64,000 nucleotides of DNA from Zeugodacus cucurbitae (taxonomy: Eukaryota > Arthropoda > Insecta > Diptera > Tephritidae): NCBI RefSeq assembly GCF_028554725.1, contig NC_071670.1, positions 27,584,001-27,648,000 on the forward strand, written 5' to 3'. Below, piece by piece: positions 47,792 to 59,060 of the stretch. Positions within the stretch are counted from its first letter, which is position 1, and every line of letters starts with the position of its first letter. Made by a program: the position numbers and the translations under genes. Below the pieces are notes generated by a model. The model was given only the letters and a program-made list of their open reading frames with translations. It did no database searches and was not told the origin of the DNA.

Positions 47792-50700
47792 TCACACTTT
47801 CTTCCGGCATCGTAATAAGTTCCAATATGCTTGTCTGTATTCACTAGACATCATTACATATATAATGGGGTTTATACAAGTCGTCAAATATATCAGTAAA
47901 TAGCCACTGATATTAACAATATGCAAATCTGTAGTGCTCTTCCAAAGTTTGGTTACAGTTATTGGTAAATGACAGAAAAGAAAAGATATAAATATAACCA
48001 AAATCATTTTCAGTAACCTTCGATCCTTCTGACTCATTCTCCCCGGATATATAGAGGAGGCATTCGATGTATTTCCCATTGAAACATAATGGCTTTTTCG
48101 GGGTGTGATCCTATTGAACGATGTTTTTAGAGATGTGGTTATGAATCCTTTATGACTGAAATGCGAATTAAAAAATATTTTTATAAATTTATAATCAATA
48201 AATGTTTTGGTGTAATAACTAGATCGTAAGCGTCAATAAAAATGTACTTTTTATAGTTCGCTTTTGGATTAGCAACGATGGAAAAGGTAAGAAACTCGTG
48301 GAAAACAAAAATTTAAATAAAAATATTTTACGTAGATGCTAATTTCAGCTTAACAGCTTTGGTCGTTGGCTTCATTAGTGGCCTTATACCGCTAATAATA
48401 TTTTGAAGTTATTCTTTATTTATTCTGTAAATAAAGAAAATAATCTGTAGATAATCAGATTCTGCATTTTAACATTAGGCATACATATGTAAATCTGTAT
48501 ATGCACTTACACTGAATGGAATATCTAAAAGATTTGAGTTATCTCTTAAAATGAGTCGGACAACTTTCTCATTATTTTTCCAATCATTTCGGTATATTCG
48601 GTTATGTGACTATTAGCTGTTTCGAATTTAAGTTTGAACTAGACAAAAATCGAGTGAATTTCATCACACCTCAAATCAATTTGTGAGATTTGCAATTTCG
48701 GTATCAAAATGAAATCGCGCAATTTCCAGCTCATGCCTTATAAAACAGTCGAAATACACAATTCCGTATTTTTAAATATTTACTAATAATTCAATTGGTT
48801 TAAATTTACTTATACCCTAACTATAAAACTTACTTTGGACGCTTACAGTAAATAATTTTTGACTTACGATTGCGTCTTCTTTGACTCGCTTGCCAGATCA
48901 ACAATTTGTGCTTTTGATGCTTCATTCAGCTTTTCCTTCACCTGAAAATATTTGAGATTATGTTAAAAAGTTATATAATGATCCACATATATATACAATT
49001 ATATTATATATCATTTAACATGCAATATTTTCCCTTATTAAAATTAGAGAATTAGTGGTTTGTAAAATATAGAGTTTGTATATACTTACGTTCGTGTTGT
49101 TACCACTATTGTTAACTTTAATTATCTCATCGACTTCTTGACCATTGTCGTTTGAATCGCTTACATCTATATATTCCAAATCTTCATAGACGTCAAATGG
49201 TTTGATAATCGGTTGATTTTCCACGACATTCGGTGTTTTTAACGCTAAATCTTGGTTGTTAGTTTGATTTTTTTCGGAATTAGGGCGCCGTGAAGTAGGC
49301 GCTTCATTTTGAAATGTAATATTTTTGCCAGGAGTTTCTCGCGATCTAAATGCCGCCTTCCGCACAAGGTACAGAATTCGGGCATAACAAACCACAATGC
49401 AAATACAAGGGACCACAAAAGCTGCAATGAAAAGAAATTCCTTTGGCGTATGACCGTTTTTATCGAGCAGTATGGAACAGGACCCAATAGAAGTATCTAG
49501 TCCGAATCTGCCCCAAATACCACGCCAGGTCGGTATCATTATAGAAAAAGCTGTTATCCATGTACCCGCAATCATTAAAGCCAAATAACGTCGTTGATAT
49601 ATTCTATAATTGAATTGAAATGCTAACATTAAAATGTGTAATAGTTGATGAATTTCAGTTTCCAAACCGGGAATACTGTCGAGGATGAGCAATTATAATA
49701 TATCTGTTAATGGTGATGAGTGACACGGTAAAAAGCGAAACAGCCAGCAAACCGTAACGCATAAGCGGGAAGAATCTGCAAAGTAGTTCTCCGTGAATCC
49801 AGGACCTCCTCAAAAATGTCGAAGCTGCTAATGGCAGATTGAAGCAGTCAAAAAGCAAGTCCGATGATGATAAATTCATTATAAAAATCGCCGTTGAATT
49901 CCGCGTCTACGTAAATAGCACTTTTATAAAAATATGTCGTAATACAATTTAAAGGTTGTAAGTTTCATTGCACATTTAACAACAATACTTTCAAAAAATC
50001 TATTAGTGTCTGTGTATAAGTCAATCTTAATTTTAAGTTATTCACTAATTCACTTAATTAGTTTTATTCACTATTGAAGGTAGTCCAATAAGCACTTATG
50101 TTACAAAAGGAATTGGTAGGCATAGTAGAACCCTGCGACTTTTGTCCTTTAGGTGATAGTCGATGTAGATCACATTATGTGAATCCCTGAAAGCAATGGC
50201 CCAACTACAAAACTACTGGTCCGTTTGGATCGAAATGTCGATTGCTTCCGTCAAAGAGATTTTTCTACACGATAGTAGCACCATCGAGGAGTATTTATTG
50301 GACCGTCTTCTATACCTAATATGTACATATTAATGGTGTAAATGAAACAATTTAAGAATATTTAATTTTTTATATATTGAAACGGTAAAAAAGCTTCCCT
50401 TAGTCAAAATATATTAATGTTAATTTTTCTTACTTTATTCTACTGTTTTTGGTATTAGAAAAACGTGGATATTAGACATATGTGTACAGTCGGGCTTCGA
50501 TTATCCGTTATGGTCGGGACCAGAAGCATTACGGATAATCCATTTCACTCAAGCTTATATAACAATACAAATACAAATTTTATACATCAAAAATTACAGC
50601 ATGTCTTATAACATCTGTCATATAAGCTTGGCTGAAAATTTTCATAGAAGAATGTATAGATTTTTGCATATTTTAGATTGTTCAGTAACTACATCCTATA

Positions 50701-52039
50701 CCAAATAGGTTTTTTGTATACATATATCTCGCAAATCAATTAAGCTATATAAACCAAACTTTCTGCGGTTGTTTCCCTTACGTACCCCACCATATTCCAT
50801 GAAAATAGTTGAAATCAGATAATAACCAGGCCCATCTTCCATACAAAGGTTAGGTTGAAAATGACTAAAAGTGCGTTGACTCACTAACGAAAAACGTCAG
50901 AAACACTAAATTTTACAGAAGATGTGGCAGAGGGAAGCTGCATTCAGATTTTTTTACAAAATGGAAAATGGGCGTGGCATCGCCCACTTTGGGTCAAAAA
51001 CCATATTTCAGGAACTACTCGACAGATTTCAATGAAATTCGGTATATGATATTTTCTTGACACCCTGATGACACGTGTGGAAAATTTTGAATTCATTCCG
51101 ATACCTTCACTTTATAATGTATACATAAGGAACCAATGAAGATAGCGAAATAAAATTTTACACAAATACTGCATATTATCTGTGGTTTTACTTGTGAAAA
51201 AATTGTCGAAATCGGACTATAACAAGGCCCTGGATATCGAACATGATGAACTCATCGCGTAAGGGTAATTTTTAACCGAAAATATGGGTAAATCTCTCAG
51301 ATAATTTAATGTAATTAATTTTAAATAGTGTGTTTCTGTACCAGAAATGGTTAAAATTGGGTCATAACTTCCCATAGCTCTCATATACCTAATTATAGGA
51401 ATTTCAAAAATACGATGGGCTTAATATATGTGAAACATCTTAGCCAAATTAAATGAGCATATAATCTTAGATGTAATGTATGTTGGTGACGATAATGAGT
51501 GAAATCAGTTCAGGAATTACCTCAGCCTATATACTATATATGATAATTTTCGTCTATGGGAGTTTATGCCGCATATATGGGTCAAATTGTGTGTTATCTT
51601 AATAAAAATATTGCAATAAATTCCAAGAGTATAAAATGTTCGGTTGCACCCGAATTTAGCCTTTTCTTACTTGTTTTAAACTATATTTATTTTAAATATG
51701 TCTCGATCTCTAGAAAAAAATCAGTTTGTCAAATACCTAGAGGAAAATTCGATTTTGCCGTAAGTGTTATTTAATAAAAATTGGTTTCGTCAACCAATGA
51801 TTAATAATGTTATACAAATTATAATTTAGAAGCGCTCCGTATGATATTTATTATTTATTTATTCATTTTACCTGTTTTCCTCTTGCCAGAGCGATTATGT
51901 TTATCATATTCCCTGGTATACCTACGATCATGAATATAATACAAGCGACTGAAGCAAACATTAAAAGCTTTTCTGAATATCCTTCAAATAATTCGACACC
52001 AGGTGATTCATGTCTGACGGCCGAAATATTGAAAGCCAT
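47792..52039 (-). CDS. moody: Rhodopsin-class GPCR of the moody/CG4313/Tre1 group, about 452 aa, 5 coding exons
   Basis: The coding exons are 52039-51872, 49906-49668, 49603-49090, 48941-48868 and 48155-47792, all GT-AG and in frame to a TAA after RCRKKV. Seven-helix landmarks: TM1 IVGIPGNMINIIAL, TM2 NLSSSDLLFDCFNLPL (Asp72), Cys99 before TM3, TM3 end LITINRYIIIAHP (NRY in place of DRY, residues 123-125), TM4 YLALMIAGTWITAF, TM5 FIAAFVVPCICIVVCYA, TM6 ILVIFISFLFCHLPI, TM7 CINPIIYVMM (427-431). The third intracellular loop is long and polar. Moody in flies acts in blood-brain-barrier glia through G proteins. I cannot separate moody from its neighbour paralogue CG4313 by eye. A splice acceptor just upstream of the first ATG suggests a non-coding 5' exon further upstream. 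Confidence 0.82.
48325..48745 (+). repeat. Dispersed repeat in GPCR intron, shared with 5920-6280
   Basis: It carries GCTAATTTCAGCTTAACAGC, GGTCGTTGGCTTCATTAGTG and TTTTCCAATCATTTCGGTAT in the same order as the copy near 6 kb. It fills most of the 711-bp intron between coding exons 4 and 5. Confidence 0.65.
50488..50545 (+). mobile_element. Truncated Tigger-like terminus
   Basis: CAGTCGGGCTTCGATTATCC begins after TA and is followed by ACGGATAATCCATTTCACTC, an inward echo of the same word. This resembles a Tigger terminal inverted repeat. No matching right end was found before the next repeat. Confidence 0.5.
50690..51675 (-). repeat. Abundant dispersed repeat, inverted, in the first GPCR intron (3' truncated)
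   Basis: The 5' end is on the right (AAATGTTCGGTTGCACCCGA then TTTTCTTACTTG at about 51672). The copy extends left to the ACCAAATAGGTTTTTTGTAT block and lacks the CACGCCC-GGAC-terminal part. It makes up about half of the 1.97-kb intron. Confidence 0.75.
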
Positions 52040-52674
52040 AGCAGTAACAGCCAAGGAGATCTGAAAGTAAGTAATGGTAATGATAAATATCTAAGTCAAT
52101 TTCAAACCATAAAGGTGGTTGCTGTTGTTGAAATTTGCTGTTAATAATTTTAACATAAAAGTAAAAATAAAATGTACCGATTAATAATCCTTGTGATTTT
52201 CATTAATTTTGGGAAATGTCTTCTTTATTCATGGTCCTGACAGCACTGGCCAAACTTTTTCTTCTTCTGCCGAGGGATATGAAGTTTGAACAGAGATAGC
52301 AATATCTTTCTTGGTTTAGCAGTGAAGAAATGAAAAAACAACTTATAAAAGCCGTCATCAATCTAAAAATTGCATTTAGTGAAATTCACCGTAATGTAAA
52401 ATCTTTAAGAGGTTTTTCCCAAGGAAGAATTAGAAGTGGTTTGACTTTTCTTCGATTTGAAAAAAAACTATGCACTTGCAAAAACGAACGATGAAAATTT
52501 CTTATTATATATTGATCTGTGACCAACTGGAAGTGGGTAAGATATTTGTAGAGTTATCACAATTGTTGCAATCAGTTAAGTTAATGCTTAAGAAAAAATC
52601 ACTCTAAAAGCAGCAAAATTCTGATGTTTTCGATCTATTTAATCAGCTAATTTGTTTGAATCTGGTTGGAAATA
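52040..52674. other. 5' flank of the GPCR gene
   Basis: A splice acceptor (CTTTCAG on the minus strand near 52066) indicates that the first coding exon continues upstream as an untranslated part and that another exon lies further right. I cannot identify it. No repeats were recognised. Confidence 0.35.
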
Positions 52675-52850
52675 CAGTTGAACTTCCATATCTCGAACTT
52701 CTATAACTCGATTATTCGAACTCCATTATTCGAACTCTTGAATTGGCAATAGGTCAAATTTAATACAAATTACCTACCGTAATTCGGAAGCCTCTTTAAA
52801 TCTAATTGTTAATGTGGATTATGGTCATTCGAGTTAGGGAAGTACAATTG
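52675..52850. mobile_element. Short pogo-type MITE (176 bp)
   Basis: It starts CAGTTGAACTTCCATATCTC and ends GAGTTAGGGAAGTACAATTG, flanked by TA. It is the shortest member of the family in this window. Confidence 0.65.
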
Positions 52851-53841
52851 TATATGGAAAGACATTTAGGTGTTTTATATTAAGGACAGTTTCGAAATTG
52901 TCGGGTTAGAGTTTTGAAAAAATAAATACCTTATTTGCAGCCCAAGTCGTATTTTTGACAACTTTAAAATTGAACTTTTTGGGAACAATCAAAAATGAAA
53001 TGACGATAGTTTTGAGAAAATTGCTTCAAGAGAAGGACGTTTGTGATGTGGATTGATTAAGTAGGTATGTACATATGTATATAAATCAAATTTATTTTTT
53101 TTTTTTTTGAAAATTTCATGTATACACCTTCATATATTATATATATGAAGTAGTTTATATTATTTTAGTTAAAGTATTCCAATATGTTTATGTATGTATA
53201 CATGTTGCATATAAACTATGAACTCTCTTTCTTATGTGCCTGTGAGTGTATACATACACATCTACAAGTTCATAAAGCACTTGGAAACAATTAATTTTGA
53301 TTAACCAAATAGCATTTACTCACACCTTTAGACGGAATTATTTTGAAACTTTTATGTATGTAATGTGTATAACACCTTATATATAAATATACGATTGTTA
53401 AAATTGTTTGAATATTTCAAGAAAATCAACTTCATTATTAGTTACATTAGTAAATTATAGTAGTGCCTTCGTAGGCCTTCTTTACACCGCAATATTTGAC
53501 ATTTTTAATCAACTTGCAACACTTCACAATTCCGAAATTCCACAAATTTTCTTTACAACCCGACGATTTTACTCGCACAACAAATTATTACTAAAATCAC
53601 GCATAGGAACTCTAGGAAGCACAGGTCTTTGAAAACTCGAAGATGATTGTTTACATTTTCTATTTTTTTAATTTTTATAATTTCGAGCAAGAAAACAATA
53701 GGAAATCGTTTTGTTTGGCCATTGTACTAATTTGCAGTTTGTTTTTATCTTCAACATTTCACTTCTGGGCATACTCATTTGAATACATCCATAGACTCGC
53801 CTGTATATCTAAACGTACGTAAACAAGTGTTTATAAATATA
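52851..53841. other. AT-rich intergenic DNA, nothing recognised
   Basis: No gene was recognised. Simple sequence (poly-T near 53091-53110, TATATATA near 53137) is present. Confidence 0.4.
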
Positions 53842-54199
53842 CAGTGGAACTTCTCTAACTCGAATTACCATAATCCACAAAAAAACGTCGAGTTAGAGAG
53901 GCTTCGTTAGTTATAGAAATTTTATTCTCCTCCATACGATATAGGGGGACTCTTTTAAAATTGTGCCTGGTAGAAAAATTTTAAATTTTGTATTATGCCC
54001 TGTTCGAAAAGTTCGATTTATGGAAGGAGATTTGCATGAAATTTGACTTATAGTATATTGCAAATTCATGTTATGGAGAACTTCTAGTTATGGAAATTTG
54101 AGTTATGAAGAACTTCGAGTTATGGAAGGAAATTTGTATGAAATTTGATTTCTAAACGCTATTGACAATACAAAAATTCGAGTTATGGGAGTTTCACTG
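53842..54199. mobile_element. Pogo-type MITE (358 bp)
   Basis: It starts CAGTGGAACTTCTCTAACTC and ends GAGTTATGGGAGTTTCACTG, with TA on both sides. Internal text repeats GAGTTATGGA and TTCGAGTTA several times. Confidence 0.75.
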
Positions 54200-55110
54200 T
54201 ATATACATACATACATACAAATGTACATAAATGTATGTATATGCACTTATGTAAAATGAAAAGAGAGTGTTCATTGACGCCCAAAGAAATCGAAATTGGA
54301 CCAAAAAATTTTTTTGGATAAATCCATGGTATACATACGTATGCACATATATGTAATATATACGTATGTATATTTACTAGAGAAATGAAAGAGTGTTCAA
54401 AAGAAAGACTAGGAATCGCTTACAATACTATAAATTGATCGCTAATCCATGTAAACTATATGACCATAAAGGATTAAAAAACACTGTAGAGAACTAACAA
54501 TATTTACTTTTCAAATCCTTAAAAAAAAAATATATATTAAATTGAGCGTATAGCTCCCATACACCCTGTATAATGGAGTTTGCTACTCCGGTTGACTTTA
54601 TATCACAAATGTGGAGATAAACCGAATAAAATATTAGGAACGACGAATAAACATGCTTTTATAACATTCAAAAAAGACAGTGCCTTCGTAAGGAAAACAA
54701 TTTAAAATTACGAATGATCTAGAGGATCAACCAAAGCACTTGAAAAATATGTAGGTAGAGTATTTACCTTGTTATTCTTTTGGCAAAAGTATTAATTCTT
54801 TTTAAAGCAGCAGTTGCGCAGTCGAAAATAAACTGCTGTTAAACTAAAGTTTGGCCCTGTATTTCAATTAATCACCTTAATTTCTCTCGGTGTACCATAA
54901 TAAATAAAATTGCTTAGTTTATTTCAATATTGAAATGTATGTCCGTTGGAACAAAAAAAAATGTTTCCTGGAGATTGAATGCTAAGTAAAAAATTTGTAT
55001 TATCCGATATTCGAAATTAGCTTCTAAAATCAAAATGTTTGCCTTCGAATTTCGAAAGAAAGCCCATTTAAAAAACTATTATTAATTAAATAAAATAAAT
55101 AATTACTAAA
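54200..55110. other. AT-rich intergenic DNA, nothing recognised
   Basis: Alternating ATGTATATA and ACATACATA words occur between 54205 and 54375. No gene was recognised. Confidence 0.4.
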
Positions 55111-55260
55111 CAAGTAAGAAAGCGCTAAGTTAGGGTGTGACCGAACATTTTATACTCTCGCAATTTAATTATTTAATTTTATTAATATAACACACAATAT
55201 ATATTGTAAACGATTCCGATTGACTTCACAGTTCTGGTATATAGCTATAAAAATGTAATT
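55111..55260 (+). repeat. Abundant dispersed repeat, 5' fragment
   Basis: It reads CAAGTAAGAAAGCGCTAAGT, then GGTGTGACCGAACATTTTAT and ACTCTCGCAATTTAATTATT, and then diverges. Only the 5' end is present. Confidence 0.7.
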
Positions 55261-55445
55261 GACAAATTATGAGAACTACTCGAGTCATTAAGCAGTTTGA
55301 ATAGTTACAGTACAATATATTATTTACTGAAAAAATTAAAATAAGATGGATTTAGTTCTGAAAATACTGATGTTTCGTTTTGATCATTTTTCAATTAAAT
55401 TGTAATTTAGAGTTGTGAGATTCAAAACAAAAACTCTAATGATAT

Positions 55446-57440
55446 GTGGGTGATTCTCTGATAAGACGTCTCAATTGCATAGAGAAAACGCCCAAAGAAA
55501 AACTTTGGATTTTTTTCATGAATCCTCTATATTATGATTTTTGTCCCTTTTATTTATCTTCTCACGTAAGGGCAAGTCACTTAATACATATTTTATTACT
55601 TTTTCGACGAACAGGGTCGAATGACCCTTTACATCGGCCAGGGGAGAGACGTAATGAAATTTGACTTGGTAGATAATTATTTTACCAAAAGCAAAAAAAA
55701 ATTAATTTAAAATAGTATTAACAAATAAAGGTACTCTCTTTCCTAGATGAATAAACCCTAAAATTAAAAGAACAAATCAATAAATTCACTCTTTATCCTA
55801 AATAAAAGAAACAAATATTAAATATAAAATCTTAAGCTCTTTCAAAAACATTTACTGACTTTTTAAAGTATTACTTCTTCCTCTGCCCTCTCAAAAGAAT
55901 ATTTGGCATGGGGAGAGTCTGGCCAATATGATCTTTTTTCATATATACATACATATATGTATGTATATATATTTGGTATATACATACATATATGTATGTA
56001 TATATATTTGGCGTATGCACCGCTTATGCGATTATAGGCGAATCTATTTGAACGCGCTAGTCATCTTTTATTTTGCTGTTTGGCGCAAATTGGAAATACC
56101 AATAGAAAACAGGTCACTTTTTTCCTGGTTTTACCAACGGAATTGAGGGCTTACTGTTCCTCTGTTTCCACCAGCGGGTACTGCATCGAACACTTTCCAA
56201 GCTGAAGCGCTTTCGTCATTCGAACAACATGACGTAGCGTCTGTCTTTTTATTCGTTGAACTACATATGTCAGTGTCGTCGTATAGCTCATCGTTACATC
56301 ATCTGCGGTATTCGCCGTTGTCAATGTTCAAAGGACCATAAATCTTCCACAAAACCTCTTTCTCGAAAACTCTTAGTGCCGTCTCATCGGATGTTGACAT
56401 CGTCCATGCTTCTGCACCATAAAGCAGAACGGCGATGATAAGGGGAGTTTTGTTTTGGTTCATCGAGAGAGGACTTTAACATTTAAATGTCCACTCAGTC
56501 CAAACTAGTATCTGTTGGTAAGAGCGATTCTGCGTTGGATTACGAGGCTAATCTTTTTGGTTTTGTTGATGCTGGTGATGGCTGGAGATGGAGAAGGGGT
56601 CATGTTCAGAAGTTCACGCAAGAAAGTATCAAGACTCAAGCAGCTCACGACTTCCGGTCCGGGTGCCTGGCAGTTATTTTGCCAGGGGAAATACCACGGG
56701 GGAGAGACGTTTTCATGAAAAATTTAATTGTTTTAATTGACTGAATTATTTTTTGGGTTAATTATTTATTTCACTTTAATTATCACAGTATTAGTAACTT
56801 AGGACAATAAAGGCAAATAAATTAAATTAATAGTATACGTTATATAAATTGCCAGGGGAGTGACAAAATAAGTTTTCGAATCCAGTACACCGCACGATAG
56901 GGGCGCAATAACTAAAAAACTACAGCGCTCAAAGGGATTTCGCGATTAGTATTGTTAACTTCAGGCTGAAATGAGCCCATGAGCAATTTTTTCAATGCGA
57001 TCGTCTTTGAATTTATATCGTACAAGCGGAACAAAATTTGGCAGAGTAGATACATAAAAAAATCGGGACAAAAGCTAATTTTAAAAATTATATGAAATAA
57101 ACCAAATAATTTTGTTTTTTATTTAACAATACTTAATTTTAATTATTTTACTTCTGATTGAACTTACTTTTGGTTTAGCATCTCATATAAAAAATATACA
57201 TATGTATTGTCCGAAAGTTAAATAAAAAGTAGCAACGGGACAAGCCAGGGGAGAGACTGTTTTAGACTTTGTAAGGAATTTCAGAAAAAATTGTTGCAAT
57301 TATGGAGTAAATTGTACTGTTATTTAATACATTACATTAATATGATGTGATTCATTTAAAAAAATAACAACATATAGGACAAAAACAATACGTTAAGCTG
57401 ATTGCCGCACAAGTTACCTCTTATCGTAGAATCACCCATG
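55446..57440. mobile_element. 2-kb TIR element with dispersed CCAGGGGAGAGAC motif, unassigned
   Basis: The left end GGGTGATTCTCTGATAAGA and the right end TCTTATCGTAGAATCACCC are inverted repeats with two mismatches. Between them GGCCAGGGGAGAGAC (55637), CATGGGGAGAGTCTGG (55908), GCCAGGGGAAATACCACG (56681), GCCAGGGGAGTGAC (56851) and GCCAGGGGAGAGACTG (57244) recur at irregular spacing. There is no convincing transposase. A LINE fragment (56085-56590) sits inside, and a 38-bp TATACATACATATATG-type unit is duplicated at 55942-56010. Confidence 0.6.
56085..56590 (-). mobile_element. LINE C-terminal fragment inside the 2-kb TIR element
   Basis: On the minus strand the DNA matches the C-terminal part of the 27.2-29.1-kb LINE: the LLYGAEAWTMSTSDETALR region (about 56340-56440), and the linker ending in CTCTCTCGATGAACCAAAAC (56455-56480). 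It is diverged and has frame breaks. The order of the pieces is the same as in the intronic copy. Confidence 0.75.
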
Positions 57441-57949
57441 TACATATATAGGCTGGTTGTACATATGTTAGTTAATATTTTAAAGATAATTGTTGGCGTA
57501 TGTACATAGTACATACATGTAGATATTTTTTACTGAAATTAGTACCCTCAAATAGATCAAGGAATATTCAGGGAAATTATTGAAATCTGTAATCATATAA
57601 AATGATAAAATATTTTTGTATTTAAAATGCAGTAGTTCGAATAAATAATAATAAGCTATCGATTTGACAGTTAATATGCTATAAACTTTTGCCGTCGAGT
57701 TGCCCCGTTGTGGTGCAGCTTGAACGGCGACCATGCATTTTTTCAAATATCTTACAATGTTAAACTTGTGATATCTTTCGAATGGAATGTCGTAATTGAA
57801 TAATTCAAAAAGTTATAAAATGGTATTGAAGCGCACTTAAACATGAAGTCATTTGTTGTGATAAGGATTATTTCCAAAATATAAATAAAAAAGTGTTTAT
57901 AGCGGTGACATTTATGTACATTTTTTAAAATGATAAACGACACTTATTG
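57441..57949. other. Spacer, nothing recognised
   Basis: No gene was recognised. Short frames on the minus strand are AT-rich and without domains. Confidence 0.4.
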
Positions 57950-59060
57950 TTTTTTTTACATATTTCTTTATTTATTGGATCTGCTTTGTTTAAAGCCTAA
58001 CAATAAGTAATAAAATATTAAATCTATTTACAACTAAAAAAGCTCAGGTTGAGCTGTTTTGATAGAACGGTGCTCACTAATAGGCAAGTAGTAGGCATTT
58101 GCCAATGGGTTTGGATGTTCACGAAGTTTAGAAATATATTTCTTTCTGCTGTCCTCTATCTCCTTCTTTATCATAGGAATGTCAAGATCTTTATGGATAT
58201 TTTCGTTACACATGTACCAAGGTGAACCCGTGATTGTTCTAAGCATTTTAGATTGGAATCTCTGAATTAGATCAATGTTGTTTGAACAGGTCGTACCCCA
58301 GAGTTGAATACCATACATCCAAATCGGTTTTATGATTGCATTGTATAACGGGACTTCGTTGTCTAAGCTAAGTTTAGAATTTTCGTTTAAAAGCCAATTA
58401 ATATTTGCTGCTCTTAACTTCATGTAGGTTATTTTACTCGCCATAAGTTTCCGCCACGTGAGCCTTCGATCCAGGTGTATACCCCATTCGCTTGGGGTAC
58501 TAGCACATTGTTTATTTTAACTGTCCGGCATGTTTCCGATCTTAATGTAACATGCTTGCATTTTTGCTAATTAATATTTATACGCCAGTTGGCTAGCCAT
58601 TCTTCGACAAAAGTTAAGTGCTCCTCTAATACTCTTGATGCTCTGATAGGGCATTTGTTACGGCTTACTAAATCTGTGTCATCCGCAAAAGTGGATGTCA
58701 ATACGTTAGCTGTTGGAATGTCTGCAGTATATATTATGTATAGAGTTGGGCCTAATACACTGCCCTGAGGAACACCAGCCCTTATTGCTCGTTCTTCTGA
58801 TATGAAATCTGCTACTTTAACTGTAAACTTCCAGTTTCTTAAATATGACTCCAAAGTTTTATGCAATTCGTAAGGTAAAGTGTTTTTGATTTTCCATAAG
58901 AGGCCTTCATGCCAGACCTTATCGAATGCCTGAGCTACATCTAGAAAAATAGCTGAACAGTACTCTCTGTGCTCGAATGCCTTCCTGATTTCTTTAGTAA
59001 TTCTATTTTGCTCTACAGTGCCATGTTTAGTACGAAACCCTAATTGGTGGGTTGGTATTA

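Noticed and set aside
52190..52620. Possible decayed coding region upstream of the GPCR gene
   Set aside because: A partly open stretch with charged residues is visible, but it has stops and no family resemblance, so it is not called.
56487..56744. Plus-strand 85-codon frame as a gene
   Set aside because: It overlaps the minus-strand LINE fragment and a dispersed repeat; antisense to the real coding relic.
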